In this document: piece by piece, positions 44,753 to 54,858 of the stretch
Layout of the letters: the number at the start of each line of letters is the position of its first letter
Numbering within the stretch: position 1 is the first letter of the stretch
DNA from: Apilactobacillus quenuiae
GTDB lineage: Bacteria > Bacillota > Bacilli > Lactobacillales > Lactobacillaceae
Length of the DNA: 64,000 nucleotides
NCBI RefSeq assembly: GCF_002994005.1
Contig: NZ_POSN01000002.1
Location: 65,855-129,854 of the forward strand
Reading direction: 5' to 3'
Notes under the pieces: generated by a model
Told to the model about the DNA's origin: nothing
Seen by the model: only the letters and a program-made list of their open reading frames with translations
Databases searched by the model: none
Program-made: the position numbers and the translations under genes

Positions 44753-45694
44753 CTATTTTTTCAAGCGTTTTTTATACATATCAATTTCATCATCAGATGC
44801 ACGAACATAATGACGAGGTGCAATTTCAACTAACTTGCGATCCTTGCCATCATCTTCTTTACTTGCATCGTAATCAACAGTTTGACGAGTACGTTCATAT
44901 TCTGGGTCTGGAACTGGAACTGCTGATAATAAACTTCTTGTATAATCATGTAATGGATTTGCATAAAGTTCATCAGCATCTGCAATTTCTAACATCCGAC
45001 CATAGTGCATAACACCAATTCGATCACTAATATACTTAACCATTGATAAATCATGGGCAATGAATAAGTAAGTTAATTTACGTTCTTTTTGTAAATCCTT
45101 CAATAAATTAACTACTTGTGCTTGAATTGAAACATCCAATGCAGAAATTGGTTCATCAGCAATAATGAATTTAGGTTTTACTGCCAAGGCACGAGCAATC
45201 CCAATCCGTTGTCTTTGTCCACCTGAGAATTCATGAGGATAACGGTTAGCATGTTCCTTGTTTAATCCAACAGTTTCCAATAAATCTTCAACTTGACGTT
45301 TACGATCTTCTTTATCCTTAGCTAAATGATTAATATCAATTCCTTCAGCAATGATATCTTCAACCTTCATACGAGGGTTTAAAGAAGCATATGGATCTTG
45401 GAAGATAGTTTGAATATCGCTTCTAAATTGTTGCTTTTGTGCTTTATGTCTTAATTTAGAAACATCTTTACCATCAAAAATAATTTTTCCAGCTGTTGGT
45501 TCGTACAAATGGCTAATTGCACGACCAGTAGTGGTTTTACCAGAACCAGATTCACCAACTAAGCCAAAAGTTTCACCCTTATAAACATTGAATGAAATAT
45601 TGTCAACAGCCTTTACTTCATCTGCTTTACCAACATTAAAATATTGTTTTAGTCCCTCAACTTCTAGAATCTTGGGAGCATTTTCTTCTAACAT
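44753..45694 (-). CDS. oppF: Oligopeptide ABC transporter ATP-binding protein OppF
   Basis: Second ATPase of the oligopeptide importer. The 313-residue protein has Walker [13 protein letters not shown] (about residues 42-53), the Q-loop, ABC signature [15 protein letters not shown]-type (here [16 protein letters not shown], near 152) and Walker [13 protein letters not shown]. The C-terminal oligo-HPY domain with its cysteine-free region follows. AGGTGGTGAAATC precedes the ATG. It is the last gene of oppA-B-C-D-F and ends at a strong terminator. Works with OppD to energise peptide uptake. Confidence 0.97.
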   Translation of the reverse strand: MLEENAPKILEVEGLKQYFNVGKADEVKAVDNISFNVYKGETFGLVGESGSGKTTTGRAISHLYEPTAGKIIFDGKDVSKLRHKAQKQQFRSDIQTIFQDPYASLNPRMKVEDIIAEGIDINHLAKDKEDRKRQVEDLLETVGLNKEHANRYPHEFSGGQRQRIGIARALAVKPKFIIADEPISALDVSIQAQVVNLLKDLQKERKLTYLFIAHDLSMVKYISDRIGVMHYGRMLEIADADELYANPLHDYTRSLLSAVPVPDPEYERTRQTVDYDASKEDDGKDRKLVEIAPRHYVRASDDEIDMYKKRLKK

Positions 45695-45712
45695 GATTTC
45701 ACCACCTAATTA

Positions 45713-46759
45713 TTAATTATTATGTGTTGCTTTAAAGTGTTCTTGTCTCTTAACAATGTCAGCTGGTGGGGTGACCTTTGGTGCACGATCATCTAATAAC
45801 CAAGTTGCTGCATAGTGAGTATTTGAAACTTTAAAGAATGGTGGTTGTTTTAATGTATCAATCTTAAGTGCATATTTATTTCTAGCAGCAAAAGCATCCC
45901 CAACTGGTGGATCCAACAAATCAGGTGGTGTTCCTGGAATTGATGGTAATACATCAACATCAGTATCAAGGGTAGGCATTGAACCTAGTAATCCCCATGT
46001 ATATGGATGCTTAGCATTGTAGAAGATTTCATCAACAGTACCATATTCAACAATTTTTCCAGCGTACATAACTGCAACCCGATCAGCCATCCCTGCAACT
46101 ACACCCAAATCATGAGTGATAAAGATAATGGAAGTATTAATCTTGGTTTGCAGTTCCTTCATTAAATGAAGAATCTTAGCTTGAATGGTAACATCCAAGG
46201 CAGTGGTTGGTTCATCAGCAATTAATACTTGTGGATAATTAACTAAAGCAATTGCGATTACAATTCTTTGTCTCATCCCACCAGAAAATTGATATGGATA
46301 ATCATTGATTCTTTCTTTAGCATTAGTAATTCCAACTAATTGCATAATTTCTAATGCTTTTTCCATGGCTTTTTCTTTACTCATTCCTTGATGAATACGT
46401 AAAGGTTCAGCAACTTGCTTACCAACTTTCATAGTTGGATCCAATGAAGTCATTGGATCTTGGAAAATTTCAGCAATGCTTTTACCACGAATTTTACTTA
46501 ATTGTTTTTCATTTTTATCTAAAATTTCTTCATCTTTAAACTTAATGCTACCGCCAGCAATTTCAGCGTTAGGTGCATTCAAACCCATAATACTACGAGT
46601 AGTAACTGATTTACCAGAACCGGATTCACCAACAATTGCTAAGGTTTCACCTTTCTTTAAATCAAAACTAATGTCACGAATGGCTTGAACTTTACCTGCA
46701 TAAGTTTTGAAATTAATAGTTAAATTTCTAACTTCTAGGATATCATCTTTGTTTTCCAT
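45713..46759 (-). CDS. oppD: Oligopeptide ABC transporter ATP-binding protein OppD
   Basis: First ATPase of the oligopeptide importer, 348 residues. Walker [13 protein letters not shown] (near residue 42), signature [15 protein letters not shown] (near 157) and Walker [15 protein letters not shown]. The C-terminal oligopeptide/dipeptide domain includes [20 protein letters not shown], typical of OppD and DppD. TAGGTGACATAGA precedes the ATG. Spacing to oppC is 10 nt and to oppF 18 nt, so the genes are cotranscribed. Confidence 0.97.
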   Translation of the reverse strand: MENKDDILEVRNLTINFKTYAGKVQAIRDISFDLKKGETLAIVGESGSGKSVTTRSIMGLNAPNAEIAGGSIKFKDEEILDKNEKQLSKIRGKSIAEIFQDPMTSLDPTMKVGKQVAEPLRIHQGMSKEKAMEKALEIMQLVGITNAKERINDYPYQFSGGMRQRIVIAIALVNYPQVLIADEPTTALDVTIQAKILHLMKELQTKINTSIIFITHDLGVVAGMADRVAVMYAGKIVEYGTVDEIFYNAKHPYTWGLLGSMPTLDTDVDVLPSIPGTPPDLLDPPVGDAFAARNKYALKIDTLKQPPFFKVSNTHYAATWLLDDRAPKVTPPADIVKRQEHFKATHNN

Positions 46760-46769
46760 TCTATGTCAC

Positions 46770-47789
46770 CTACTCTCTTGATTTTGGATCAAATGCATCA
46801 CGCAATCCATCACCTAAAATGTTAAATGCAATCATTAATACTGATAGCACAACTGCGGGAACCCACATTTGATATGGTAAGAATTGGAATGATTTTTGAC
46901 CATTACTAATTAAAGTACCTAATGAAGCAGCTGGAGCTGGAACTCCAATTCCGATAAATGATAGGAATGCTTCGAAGAAAATAGCGCTTGGAATTGTGAA
47001 CATAGTATTAATGATAATAACACTAGTTAAGTTAGGTAATAGATGCTTAAATGAAATCTTAACTGAACTTTCACCTAATGATCTAGCAGCTAACACAAAT
47101 TCTTGATTTTTTAATTCCAATGTTTGAGCACGAACTAAACGTGCCATGTTAATCCAACTAGTAAAGGCAATTGCAATAATAATAGCAGGAATTCCTGGAT
47201 GTAAGATTAGTAGTAACAAAATCATAACAACCAAGTTTGGAATTGATAGCATAATTTCAATAATTCTTTGCATTATAGTATCAACTTTTCCGCCCATCCA
47301 GCCGGAAATGATTCCATAAGCAACCCCAATGGTTAAATCAAAGAAAGTTGCTACAACTGCAATGATTAATGAAATTCTAGTACCATACAATGTTCTAGCT
47401 AATAAGTCACGACCTAAATAGTCACTACCAAACCAGAAATAATGATTAGCAGCAGCACCTGTATAAGCATTAACTCTTTGCCCACCTTGAACTAAAATTC
47501 CATTAAATCCAGGAATATCAATTCCGGGAATACGTGGTGGTAAATTATTAAGATTTGGATTAGTAGAAACGTTATTCATTGATGGTACCAATGCTGATCC
47601 AAAGGCAACTACAAATAATAAAACTAAAATAATCAATGAAACCATTGCCGCTTTATTTTTCTTCAAACGACGCCAAGAATCTCTTAAGAAAGTTAACGAA
47701 GGAGCAGCAATTTTTTCATTATCTAGATGAGAACCATCTGATAAAGGTTCAAAAGCATCTTTTGGTAATTCTTGTTCTTTATCTGCCAT
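46770..47789 (-). CDS. oppC: Oligopeptide ABC transporter permease OppC
   Basis: Inner-membrane permease of the Opp importer, 339 residues. It has a charged cytoplasmic N-terminus, a first membrane segment (MVSLIILVLLFVVAFGSALV, about residues 47-66), a large extracytoplasmic loop, and a core of five segments with the EAA-type motif LVRAQTLELKNQEFVLAARS where the ATPases dock. AGAGGGGTTAAAAC precedes the ATG. Three nucleotides separate it from oppB. Confidence 0.97.
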   Translation of the reverse strand: MADKEQELPKDAFEPLSDGSHLDNEKIAAPSLTFLRDSWRRLKKNKAAMVSLIILVLLFVVAFGSALVPSMNNVSTNPNLNNLPPRIPGIDIPGFNGILVQGGQRVNAYTGAAANHYFWFGSDYLGRDLLARTLYGTRISLIIAVVATFFDLTIGVAYGIISGWMGGKVDTIMQRIIEIMLSIPNLVVMILLLLILHPGIPAIIIAIAFTSWINMARLVRAQTLELKNQEFVLAARSLGESSVKISFKHLLPNLTSVIIINTMFTIPSAIFFEAFLSFIGIGVPAPAASLGTLISNGQKSFQFLPYQMWVPAVVLSVLMIAFNILGDGLRDAFDPKSRE

Positions 47790-47792
47790 GTT

Positions 47793-48722
47793 TTAACCCC
47801 TCTTTCCTGTAATTCTGATTCTTGGATCAATTAATCCATAAATAATATCGGTTATTAGTAGTACCACACATAACATAAAGCAGTACATAATTGTTAGTCC
47901 CATAATAGTTGGGTAGTCATTAGTTACAACTGAGTTAACGAATTGTTCACCAATTCCAGGAATGGCAAAAATATTTTCAACAACAAGTGAACCTGTCATG
48001 ATATTAACAGCTAGTGGTCCAACGATTGTTACCAATGGGATCAAACTATTTCTTAAAGCATGATGGTAAATAATACCAAATTTACTTAAACCTTTAGCAC
48101 GAGCTAATTCAATGTAATCAGCACTTAAAACATCAACCATTTCAGTCCTAACGAATCGAGCTGATTCAGCAAATGGCATTGCTGCTAACGCCAGCGTTGG
48201 CAGAATCGTATAAGCAAATCCGCTCCAACCAGCAATTGGTAGCCAACCCCATTTCAATGCAACAAAGTATTGTAATAAGATTGAAAGAACGAATGAAGGA
48301 ATTGAAATTCCTAGAATTGAAACAATAGTAGTTGTTGTGTCTATCCATGTTCCCTTTTTAATGGCTCCTAATGATCCAACCACAATTCCTGCCAAAACTC
48401 CTACAATAATTGCTTGTAGACCTAGTAATAATGATGGTCCAACACGACTAGAAATTAAGTAAGAAACCTGTTGGTCACTAAATTGGAATGATGTTCCAAA
48501 ATTACCATGTACAGCATTCACAATATAACTAATATATTGTTGCCATACCGGTTTATTTAAACCATATTGTTGTAAAACCATATTTCTTTCTGAAGGCGAT
48601 AGCTTCGCTTCATTAGTTAATGGTGTCCCTGGCATTATCTTCATAAGGAAGAAAGTAACTGTCGTTACAATAAATAATGTCAAGATTAAATAAAATATTC
48701 GTTTTGCCAGATATCTTACCAT
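47793..48722 (-). CDS. oppB: Oligopeptide ABC transporter permease OppB
   Basis: Second permease of the Opp importer, 309 residues, six membrane segments. It starts MVRYLAKRIFYLILTLFIVT, the usual OppB opening, and carries the docking motif FVRTEMVDVLSADYIELARA followed by KGLSKFGIIYHHALRN. GAGGAGTCATT precedes the ATG. It follows oppA after a 150-nt gap that holds a hairpin, so oppBCDF is probably expressed at a lower level than the binding protein. Confidence 0.97.
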   Translation of the reverse strand: MVRYLAKRIFYLILTLFIVTTVTFFLMKIMPGTPLTNEAKLSPSERNMVLQQYGLNKPVWQQYISYIVNAVHGNFGTSFQFSDQQVSYLISSRVGPSLLLGLQAIIVGVLAGIVVGSLGAIKKGTWIDTTTTIVSILGISIPSFVLSILLQYFVALKWGWLPIAGWSGFAYTILPTLALAAMPFAESARFVRTEMVDVLSADYIELARAKGLSKFGIIYHHALRNSLIPLVTIVGPLAVNIMTGSLVVENIFAIPGIGEQFVNSVVTNDYPTIMGLTIMYCFMLCVVLLITDIIYGLIDPRIRITGKRG

Positions 48723-48776
48723 AATGACTCCTCACAATCTTTTTAGTTTTTATACTAAACTATGTTTAATATGTAC

Positions 48777-48824
48777 GGAAAAAAGTTAAACACCTGCTAT
48801 AAAATACAGTAAGCATTTAACTTA
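48777..48824 (-). terminator. Attenuating hairpin between oppA and oppB
   Basis: Minus-strand AAGTTAAA and TTTAACTT form the base of a long imperfect stem-loop followed by a T run. The position, between binding protein and permeases, is the usual one for partial termination that makes OppA more abundant than the membrane components. Confidence 0.65.
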
Positions 48825-48872
48825 TCTCCTATTATAGTCTATCTATTGATAATATCTCAAATAACTTGTGTA

Positions 48873-50501
48873 CTATTTATTTGATAAAGTTATATCTCTA
48901 AGATTATATGGTGAACCTGTTGGGAAGAATTGAATTCCTTGAACTCTTGGTTTAATAACTCTTGGGGTTACTTGATGATAGATAGGAATAATTCCTTGGT
49001 CTGACATCAATACCTTTTCAGCTTTGACAAGATCATCCCAACGCTTACCAGCATTATTAGCATCTTTACCTTCAGCATTTTGTACTAAAGTGTCATATTC
49101 TTTATTGCTCCATTTTCCATTATTATATGAACCATCACTTGTAAATAATGATAAGAATGAAATTGGGTCTGGAAAATCAGCGCCCCATGCACTTACTACC
49201 ATATCAAATTGACCATTTTGTGAACGGCTTAATCTTGATTTAAATGGAATATTTTGTGCAGTAACCTTTAAATTAGGTATCTTTTCTAATGCAGTTTGTA
49301 AATATTCTGTTGTGTTTTTACCAGCAGAAGTATCATCAGATAGCATTGAAACATTTACAGATTTTTTGCCAGTTTCTTTTAAACCTTTAGCGAATAGCTT
49401 CTTAGCTTCTGCCAAATTGTAGCTAACGCCTTCTTTAGTTCCAGCATCATCTGTAAAGTCTTTACCATTATGTTTAGACATTCCTGGAGCAACGTATCCA
49501 ACCGCTGGAGTTGAACCATCACCTAAAACATCTTGGGTAAATTGTTTACGATCGATAGCTAATGAAATAGCTTTTCTAATGTCAGCATTCTTAAATACTG
49601 GATTGTTTTTTTCATTCATTTCAATGTAAAAAGTGGTTGCACCTTTAGCACTGTGTAATTCTTTACTATTTTTAAATTCATTCACCTGTTGTTTACCAGA
49701 AAGTGTATCGATATCTAAACCACCAGTTTGATATTGATTCAAAGCAGTGTTTGGATCTTTTTGAACATTAAACTTAACACCATCAAATTTAATATTCTTA
49801 GCATTCCAGTAATCATTGTTCTTAACTAACTTCCAACTATCATTTGTACCAGTCCAACCAGTTACCTTGAATGGACCATTATAAATCATATTATTGCTGT
49901 TAGTTCCATATGAATTACCATATTTATTAACCACTGCTTCACTTTGTGGATAAAATGGTGCCATTGCAACTAAGTATTTAAAGTATGTTTGAGGTTTGGT
50001 CAAACTTACAACTAATTTATAATCACCATCTGCTTTAACACCTAAAGAAGAAAGTGGTGCTTTGTTTTTACCAATTTCGGTTGCATTTTTAACATGATCG
50101 AATAAGTATGAGTATTGAGAAGCGGTTTTTGGATTTACTGTGCGTTGCCAACCATAAACAAAATCTTTGGCAGTAACTGGTTCCCCATTACTCCACTTAG
50201 AGTGTCTCAAATTAAATGTATATGTTTTCCCATCTTTTGAAACCTTATAGCTTTCAGCAACACCTGGTTTAACTGTATTATTTTCACCAGACATTAATAA
50301 TCCTTCATTACTATTGTTCAATGTACCAAAAGCTGTATTATCTGTAACCTTTGATGCATCCAGAGTAGTTAAGTTAGCTGATTGTTGCCATTGTATTAAC
50401 TTACTACTTGATTCTTTGCCGCTGTTATTACCACAAGCGACCAATAAGAATGCTGATGCTGCTCCAACAGCACCAACTTCTAACATAGATCTTAACTTCA
50501 T
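48873..50501 (-). CDS. oppA: Oligopeptide-binding lipoprotein OppA
   Basis: Extracellular substrate-binding protein of the Opp importer, 542 residues (SBP family 5). It begins MKLRSMLEVGAVGAASAFLL and has a lipobox LLVAC with Cys25 or so as the lipid anchor. Family landmarks include SNGEPVTAKDFVYGWQRTV and VAYDL-type strands, and the C-terminus ends with PYNLRDITLSNK. Single lipoprotein; a second OppA copy is not seen here. ATG at 50501 follows GGGGGTAAGG; the upstream frame to 50528 runs through that site. First gene of the opp operon. Confidence 0.96.
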   Translation of the reverse strand: MKLRSMLEVGAVGAASAFLLVACGNNSGKESSSKLIQWQQSANLTTLDASKVTDNTAFGTLNNSNEGLLMSGENNTVKPGVAESYKVSKDGKTYTFNLRHSKWSNGEPVTAKDFVYGWQRTVNPKTASQYSYLFDHVKNATEIGKNKAPLSSLGVKADGDYKLVVSLTKPQTYFKYLVAMAPFYPQSEAVVNKYGNSYGTNSNNMIYNGPFKVTGWTGTNDSWKLVKNNDYWNAKNIKFDGVKFNVQKDPNTALNQYQTGGLDIDTLSGKQQVNEFKNSKELHSAKGATTFYIEMNEKNNPVFKNADIRKAISLAIDRKQFTQDVLGDGSTPAVGYVAPGMSKHNGKDFTDDAGTKEGVSYNLAEAKKLFAKGLKETGKKSVNVSMLSDDTSAGKNTTEYLQTALEKIPNLKVTAQNIPFKSRLSRSQNGQFDMVVSAWGADFPDPISFLSLFTSDGSYNNGKWSNKEYDTLVQNAEGKDANNAGKRWDDLVKAEKVLMSDQGIIPIYHQVTPRVIKPRVQGIQFFPTGSPYNLRDITLSNK

Positions 50502-50973
50502 AATATCCTTACCCCCAATTACATACACCTATTCGCGAAATAGATTAAACTTCTTTTAAAAGGATTAATAAAATATTAACATTACTTTATAATTAAAAGC
50601 AAGACATTTTCTAATTTAATTTTAATTTTACGTATTTTTATCGTTTTTATGTTACTTAACCTAACATAAGATTGATTATATTTTATATTAGTTGCTTTAA
50701 GATTACATAATAAAAATCATCATAAATTAAACATTTATATGCTATACATTTTAATTACAGTTAATCTATTGAAATTATTAAAGTTAACATAAAAAATATG
50801 TTTATAATTTTATTTTAATTTTTCAATGAAGGCTTATTTCCATGTAACTTTTAGTGACAATCAATTGATCTATTAGTAACTATATATTTACATAATATTT
50901 TGTAAATTTATCATAACCAAATTAATTAGTGTATAAAAATGTTATAATATAGCAAATCAAGGAGGATGATCGA
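50502..50973. promoter_or_regulatory. Divergent oppA/hflX control region
   Basis: About 470 nt without a gene, very AT-rich. It must hold the promoters of both genes. Toward hflX a TATAAT lies at 50942-50947. Toward oppA several TATAAT-like boxes exist, none clearly best. At 50647-50669 an inverted repeat TTATGTTA-7 nt-TAACATAA could be a regulator site for opp. No open frame of note and no RNA gene was found. Confidence 0.55.
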
Positions 50974-52242
50974 GTGGATAAAAAGCAAACAACTGCAATT
51001 ACAATCGGATTAAATTTAGACAATGAAGAGTTCGATTATTCAATGGATGAACTAACAGCCTTAGCAAACGCTAACAATATCGAAGTAACTACTACATTAG
51101 TACAAAAGTTAGATCATCCCGACTCAGCGACCTACTTTGGTAAAGGCAAAGTCGAAGAATTAGCAACCGATATCATTGATTACAATGCTGATATGATTAT
51201 CGTGAATGATGAACTATCACCTAGTCAATTAAGAAACTTAGAGAAAAAAACTAATACTAAAGTTATCGACCGTACAGGATTAATTTTAGAAATTTTTGGC
51301 GATCGTGCACAAACTCATGAAGCTAAATTGCAGGTACAATTAGCTAAATTAGAATATCAATTACCTAGATTGCATACCAGTGCCAGTCAGAGATTAGACC
51401 AACAAGGTGGCGGTGGATTTACCAATCGTGGTTCTGGTGAATCTCAAATCGAATTAAATCGTCGTGCAATTGAAAGAGACGTCACTCATATTAAAAATGA
51501 ATTAAAAGCAATTCAAAAATCAGATAAGACTCAACGTAAGCAACGTGATTCAACTAATATTCCAACGGTTGCTTTAGTTGGATACACTAACGCTGGCAAA
51601 TCAACTATTATGAACAAACTAGTAAGTCGCTATGGTGAAAATGTAGAAAAACAAGTAATGGTTAAAAATATGTTATTCGCTACGTTAAATACTAGCGTCA
51701 GAAAAATAACCTTCCCCGATAATAAAAATATGTTACTTTCTGATACGGTCGGCTTTGTTAGCAAATTGCCCCATCAATTGGTACAGGCCTTTCGTTCAAC
51801 TTTATCAGAAGCTGCTAATGCTAATTTATTAATACAAGTAGTTGATGAATCTGATGAAAATAAAACATTAATGATGGAAACTACTAAAAAGACTTTAAAA
51901 GAAATTGGCGTCGAAAATGTCCCAATGATTACAGTATTCAATAAAGCAGATCTCGCTAATGAAAAACGCCCTGAACGTGTGGGGGATGATCTAATTATTT
52001 CATCTAATGAAGATGACTCTATTGATGAATTAGTTAAAGTAATTAAAGATAATAGTTATTCTAATTACACTACTGCTGAATTCATGATTCCATTTGATAA
52101 AGGTGAAATTATAAATTACTTAAATAATAGTGCGAATGTATTAGCGACTGACTATCTTGCTGAAGGAACTAAGATAAAAGCCGAAATGCCTGCTTCACAA
52201 ATGAACCGCTTTAAAAATTATATTATTAAAAATGAAGATTAA
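50974..52242 (+). CDS. hflX: GTPase HflX
   Basis: Ribosome-associated GTPase that splits stalled or heat-damaged 70S ribosomes. The 422-residue protein has the N-terminal HflX domain with GKGKVEELATDI (about residues 48-59), GERAQTHEAKLQVQLAKLEY-type motif here DRAQTHEAKLQVQLAKLEYQ, and the glycine-rich GGGGFTNRGSGESQIELNRR linker. G-motifs are G1 GYTNAGKST (about 201-209), G3 DTVGF and G4 NKAD. GTG start after AAGGAGGATGATCGA. Normal length. In some Firmicutes HflX-type proteins protect against ribosome-targeting drugs; no evidence here beyond family. Confidence 0.96.
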   Translation: MDKKQTTAITIGLNLDNEEFDYSMDELTALANANNIEVTTTLVQKLDHPDSATYFGKGKVEELATDIIDYNADMIIVNDELSPSQLRNLEKKTNTKVIDRTGLILEIFGDRAQTHEAKLQVQLAKLEYQLPRLHTSASQRLDQQGGGGFTNRGSGESQIELNRRAIERDVTHIKNELKAIQKSDKTQRKQRDSTNIPTVALVGYTNAGKSTIMNKLVSRYGENVEKQVMVKNMLFATLNTSVRKITFPDNKNMLLSDTVGFVSKLPHQLVQAFRSTLSEAANANLLIQVVDESDENKTLMMETTKKTLKEIGVENVPMITVFNKADLANEKRPERVGDDLIISSNEDDSIDELVKVIKDNSYSNYTTAEFMIPFDKGEIINYLNNSANVLATDYLAEGTKIKAEMPASQMNRFKNYIIKNED

Positions 52243-52272
52243 AAAATGCCGCTATAACTAGCGACATTTTTT
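52243..52272. terminator. Terminator between hflX and the YeiH-family gene
   Basis: AAAATG-C-CGCT and AGCG-A-CATTTT form a stem with loop ATAACT and A/T runs on both sides. Confidence 0.75.
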
Positions 52273-52282
52273 GTTTACTATG

Positions 52283-53302
52283 TTAAAAGAATAATTTACT
52301 AACAATAATTACAAATACTAATAAGATAACGGAACTTGTAAACGAAGCAATTAATGGCTTAATTCCGCGATTAAGTAGCACTTTGAAGTTAACAGTCATC
52401 CCTAATGCTGCCATTGCCATTCCTAAGAAAATGTAAGCAGCATTTACTAAAATTGATAATAATCCAGCACTAAAATGAGCATATGTTCCAATAACACTAG
52501 TTAAAATAAAGCCAGCCATAAACCATGGAATTGGTAGCTTACGTTTACCACTAACTTCACCATTAGTAGTTGTCTTTTGATACCAGATTCCAATAATTAA
52601 GGCAGCTGGAGCTAGCATCAATACTCGAGACAACTTAGTAATAATTGCAATATTTAACGCAATTGGACCATCGGAACTACCAGTAGCAACTGCATGAGCA
52701 ATTTCATGTAAAGAACCACCTGCCATAACACCAAATTGATCAGGTGCCATGTGTAATAAGGGCTTAATTGCAATTTCAATCAAAGTAAAAACAGTTCCCA
52801 TAATAGCAACAATTGCGACTGACAGTACTTGGTCCTCTTCTTTTTGTGCTTGTTTATCTGAACTAACTTTAATCTGTGGTGAAATCCCCATTACAGCTGC
52901 CGCACCACAAATACCAGTTCCACTAGCAGTTAGAATTGATAATTCCTTATTAACCCCTAGTTTACGGTTAAGTAAATAAGTTCCTGTAATTGTTCCTAAA
53001 ACTACTAAAATAGCCAGTAAAATGGTTTTAATTCCTGAAGACATTAAGGTATTAAGATTTAACTTAAATCCTAATAGAATAATTCCTAAACGCAAAAATT
53101 TATTAGAAATAAATCCCGCTTCAGACTTTAATCCATTAGTTATTTTAGGTTGAACTTGCAATAACATTCCAAAAATAAGTGCTAAAACTAATGAACCAAT
53201 AATATTTAAATATGGCATTCCTGCTAAATATGTACCAATCATTGTACAAACAAAGGTAACAACAATCGTTAGCCAAAATTTAGGTGTAAATATAATTTTC
53301 AA
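52283..53302 (-). CDS. YeiH-family putative sulfate exporter (UPF0324)
   Basis: Membrane protein of 339 residues with about ten segments. Family landmarks are the first helices with GSLVLALIFGMLLQ, LRLGIILLGFKLNL (near residue 73), GTGICGAAAVMG (near 130) and GGSLHEIAHAVATG (near 195). It is annotated as a putative sulfate or anion exporter by family; function is not established. A LysR-type regulator is divergent from it, the classic yeiE-yeiH arrangement, so that regulator probably controls this gene. Confidence 0.9.
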   Translation of the reverse strand: MKIIFTPKFWLTIVVTFVCTMIGTYLAGMPYLNIIGSLVLALIFGMLLQVQPKITNGLKSEAGFISNKFLRLGIILLGFKLNLNTLMSSGIKTILLAILVVLGTITGTYLLNRKLGVNKELSILTASGTGICGAAAVMGISPQIKVSSDKQAQKEEDQVLSVAIVAIMGTVFTLIEIAIKPLLHMAPDQFGVMAGGSLHEIAHAVATGSSDGPIALNIAIITKLSRVLMLAPAALIIGIWYQKTTTNGEVSGKRKLPIPWFMAGFILTSVIGTYAHFSAGLLSILVNAAYIFLGMAMAALGMTVNFKVLLNRGIKPLIASFTSSVILLVFVIIVSKLFF

Positions 53303-53408
53303 TCTGATTTCCCCCTATTAATTTATGCCTTCAGTATATCTGTATGTTAATATAAAATAAAATTATCATTTTTAATTATGGTATTAATAAAACTTATAAG
53401 GAAGTATT

Positions 53409-54266
53409 ATGTTAGATCAAAGATATATCACTTTTCAAATTTTATCCAAAACTAAATCATATACCAAAACTGCTAAAAAATTGTTTGTTACACAACCAGC
53501 CGTTACTCAACAAATTAAGAGTTTAGAAAATGAATTAAAATTAAAACTAGTCAAATACAAACAACCAAAATTAGAAATTACTGAAGATGGTCAAAAATTA
53601 GCTGAATTTATTAGTAATATTGATGTACAGAGCAATAAATTCATCCATAAATTAAAAGAAACACCTAAAAAGCGCAAACTAGTTTTTGGTTCTACGAGAT
53701 CAGTTGCAATTTTTATGACTCCAAATATCATTAAAAAACTAGAACCCCAATTTCATAACGTTGAATGTATCGTTACTAATACTGATGAAATACTTAAAAT
53801 GATTGATAATGGTAAAATTGACTTTGCTATTTTAGAGGGAAATTTTGATAAACAAAAATATAGTTACCATATTATTAAAAATGAGCAATTCATTTGTGTT
53901 GCTGGAAAAGATAATCCATTGTCTGGCCATAAACAATTTGCCATTCAAGAAATATTAAATCAAAATTTATTATTAAGAGAAGTCGGTTCTGGGACCCGTT
54001 TCATTTTTGCGAACTGGTTAGAATCTTTAAATATTACTGAAAATGATTTTAATAAAGTAATTAATGTAAATGAACCTACTGTCATTAATTACTTACTGCA
54101 AAATGGTTTAGGCATTTCATTTATGTATAAATCATTAGCTGAAAAAGAAATCAAAGCTGAGCATTTAAAAGAAATAAAAATTAAAGGGTTAGATATTGTT
54201 AGGCCTATTAATTTAGTAGCACTCAAAAGTAACTACTTTAATGAAATAATTAATTCATTAAAATAA
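53409..54266 (+). CDS. LysR-family transcriptional regulator (YeiE-like)
   Basis: 285 residues: an N-terminal winged helix-turn-helix (YTKTAKKLFVTQPAVTQQIK, about residues 17-36, the LysR recognition helix) and a periplasmic-binding-like effector domain (about 90-285) with LLREVGSGTRFIF. The sequence groups with CysB/CbbR/YeiE-type regulators. It is divergent from the YeiH-family gene, and the 106-nt intergenic region is the expected binding site; a short dyad CAGTATATCTG lies at about 53332-53342. AAGGAAGTATT precedes the ATG. Effector unknown. Confidence 0.92.
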   Translation: MLDQRYITFQILSKTKSYTKTAKKLFVTQPAVTQQIKSLENELKLKLVKYKQPKLEITEDGQKLAEFISNIDVQSNKFIHKLKETPKKRKLVFGSTRSVAIFMTPNIIKKLEPQFHNVECIVTNTDEILKMIDNGKIDFAILEGNFDKQKYSYHIIKNEQFICVAGKDNPLSGHKQFAIQEILNQNLLLREVGSGTRFIFANWLESLNITENDFNKVINVNEPTVINYLLQNGLGISFMYKSLAEKEIKAEHLKEIKIKGLDIVRPINLVALKSNYFNEIINSLK

Positions 54267-54297
54267 AAAGAGTTATGTTTTAAACATAACTCTTTTT
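54265..54297. terminator. Bidirectional terminator
   Basis: A 16-bp perfect stem AAAAAGAGTTATGTTT/AAACATAACTCTTTTT between the convergent LysR and kinase genes. Confidence 0.92.
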
Positions 54298-54856
54298 AAA
54301 ATAGCTGATGCATTAATTTATCAATAGTAATTTGAGCAGTTTGCCAGTTACTGTTATCGATAATATGGGCTGCTGATCGTAACTCAATTGGAATGTTTAA
54401 GTCACGTTCATATTCAGCACTACATAACCTTTGTTTAATCTTTTCTTTACTATCGCCACGTTCAATCATACGTTTTTTTAAGCTGTTATGATCATTAACC
54501 TGAATAAAGAAAATAATTGCTTGATCCCCTAACTTATTTAGATAAGTAATCGCTCCTTGAGTATCCAAAACAATTGCAGCAACTGGATTATTATGCCAAG
54601 CTTTTTTTAAGCCTTCATATGAAGAACCATATTTCGCATTAGAATATTCAACTTGTTCTAAAAAGTGTTTTTTAGCAAAGCTGGCATCATCTTCAAAATA
54701 ATAGTCAATGTCGTTTTTTTCATTTCTACGTGGATATCTAGTAGTATGAGTGATCACCTTAGCAATATGATATTGATTAACTAAGTAGTTGCGGATTGTC
54801 GTTTTACCGCTACCAGTTGCACCGGTAATTACGATTAATTTTTCTTTTTCTTCCAT
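54296..54856 (-). CDS. Guanylate kinase-like P-loop kinase
   Basis: 186 residues of the guanylate-kinase fold: P-loop ITGATGSGKTTIR (about residues 9-21), HTTRYPRRNEKNDIDYYF (about 37-54; resembles the GMP-binding TTRxxRxxE block) and EVEYSNAKYGSSY. It is shorter and more divergent than housekeeping Gmk, so it is probably a paralogue; a true gmk should be elsewhere. It starts 2 nt after the NUDIX stop, with a weak ribosome-binding site; translation is probably coupled. Substrate uncertain; a nucleotide-pool role beside a NUDIX hydrolase is plausible. Confidence 0.82.
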   Translation of the reverse strand: MEEKEKLIVITGATGSGKTTIRNYLVNQYHIAKVITHTTRYPRRNEKNDIDYYFEDDASFAKKHFLEQVEYSNAKYGSSYEGLKKAWHNNPVAAIVLDTQGAITYLNKLGDQAIIFFIQVNDHNSLKKRMIERGDSKEKIKQRLCSAEYERDLNIPIELRSAAHIIDNSNWQTAQITIDKLMHQLF

Positions 54857-54858
54857 AA

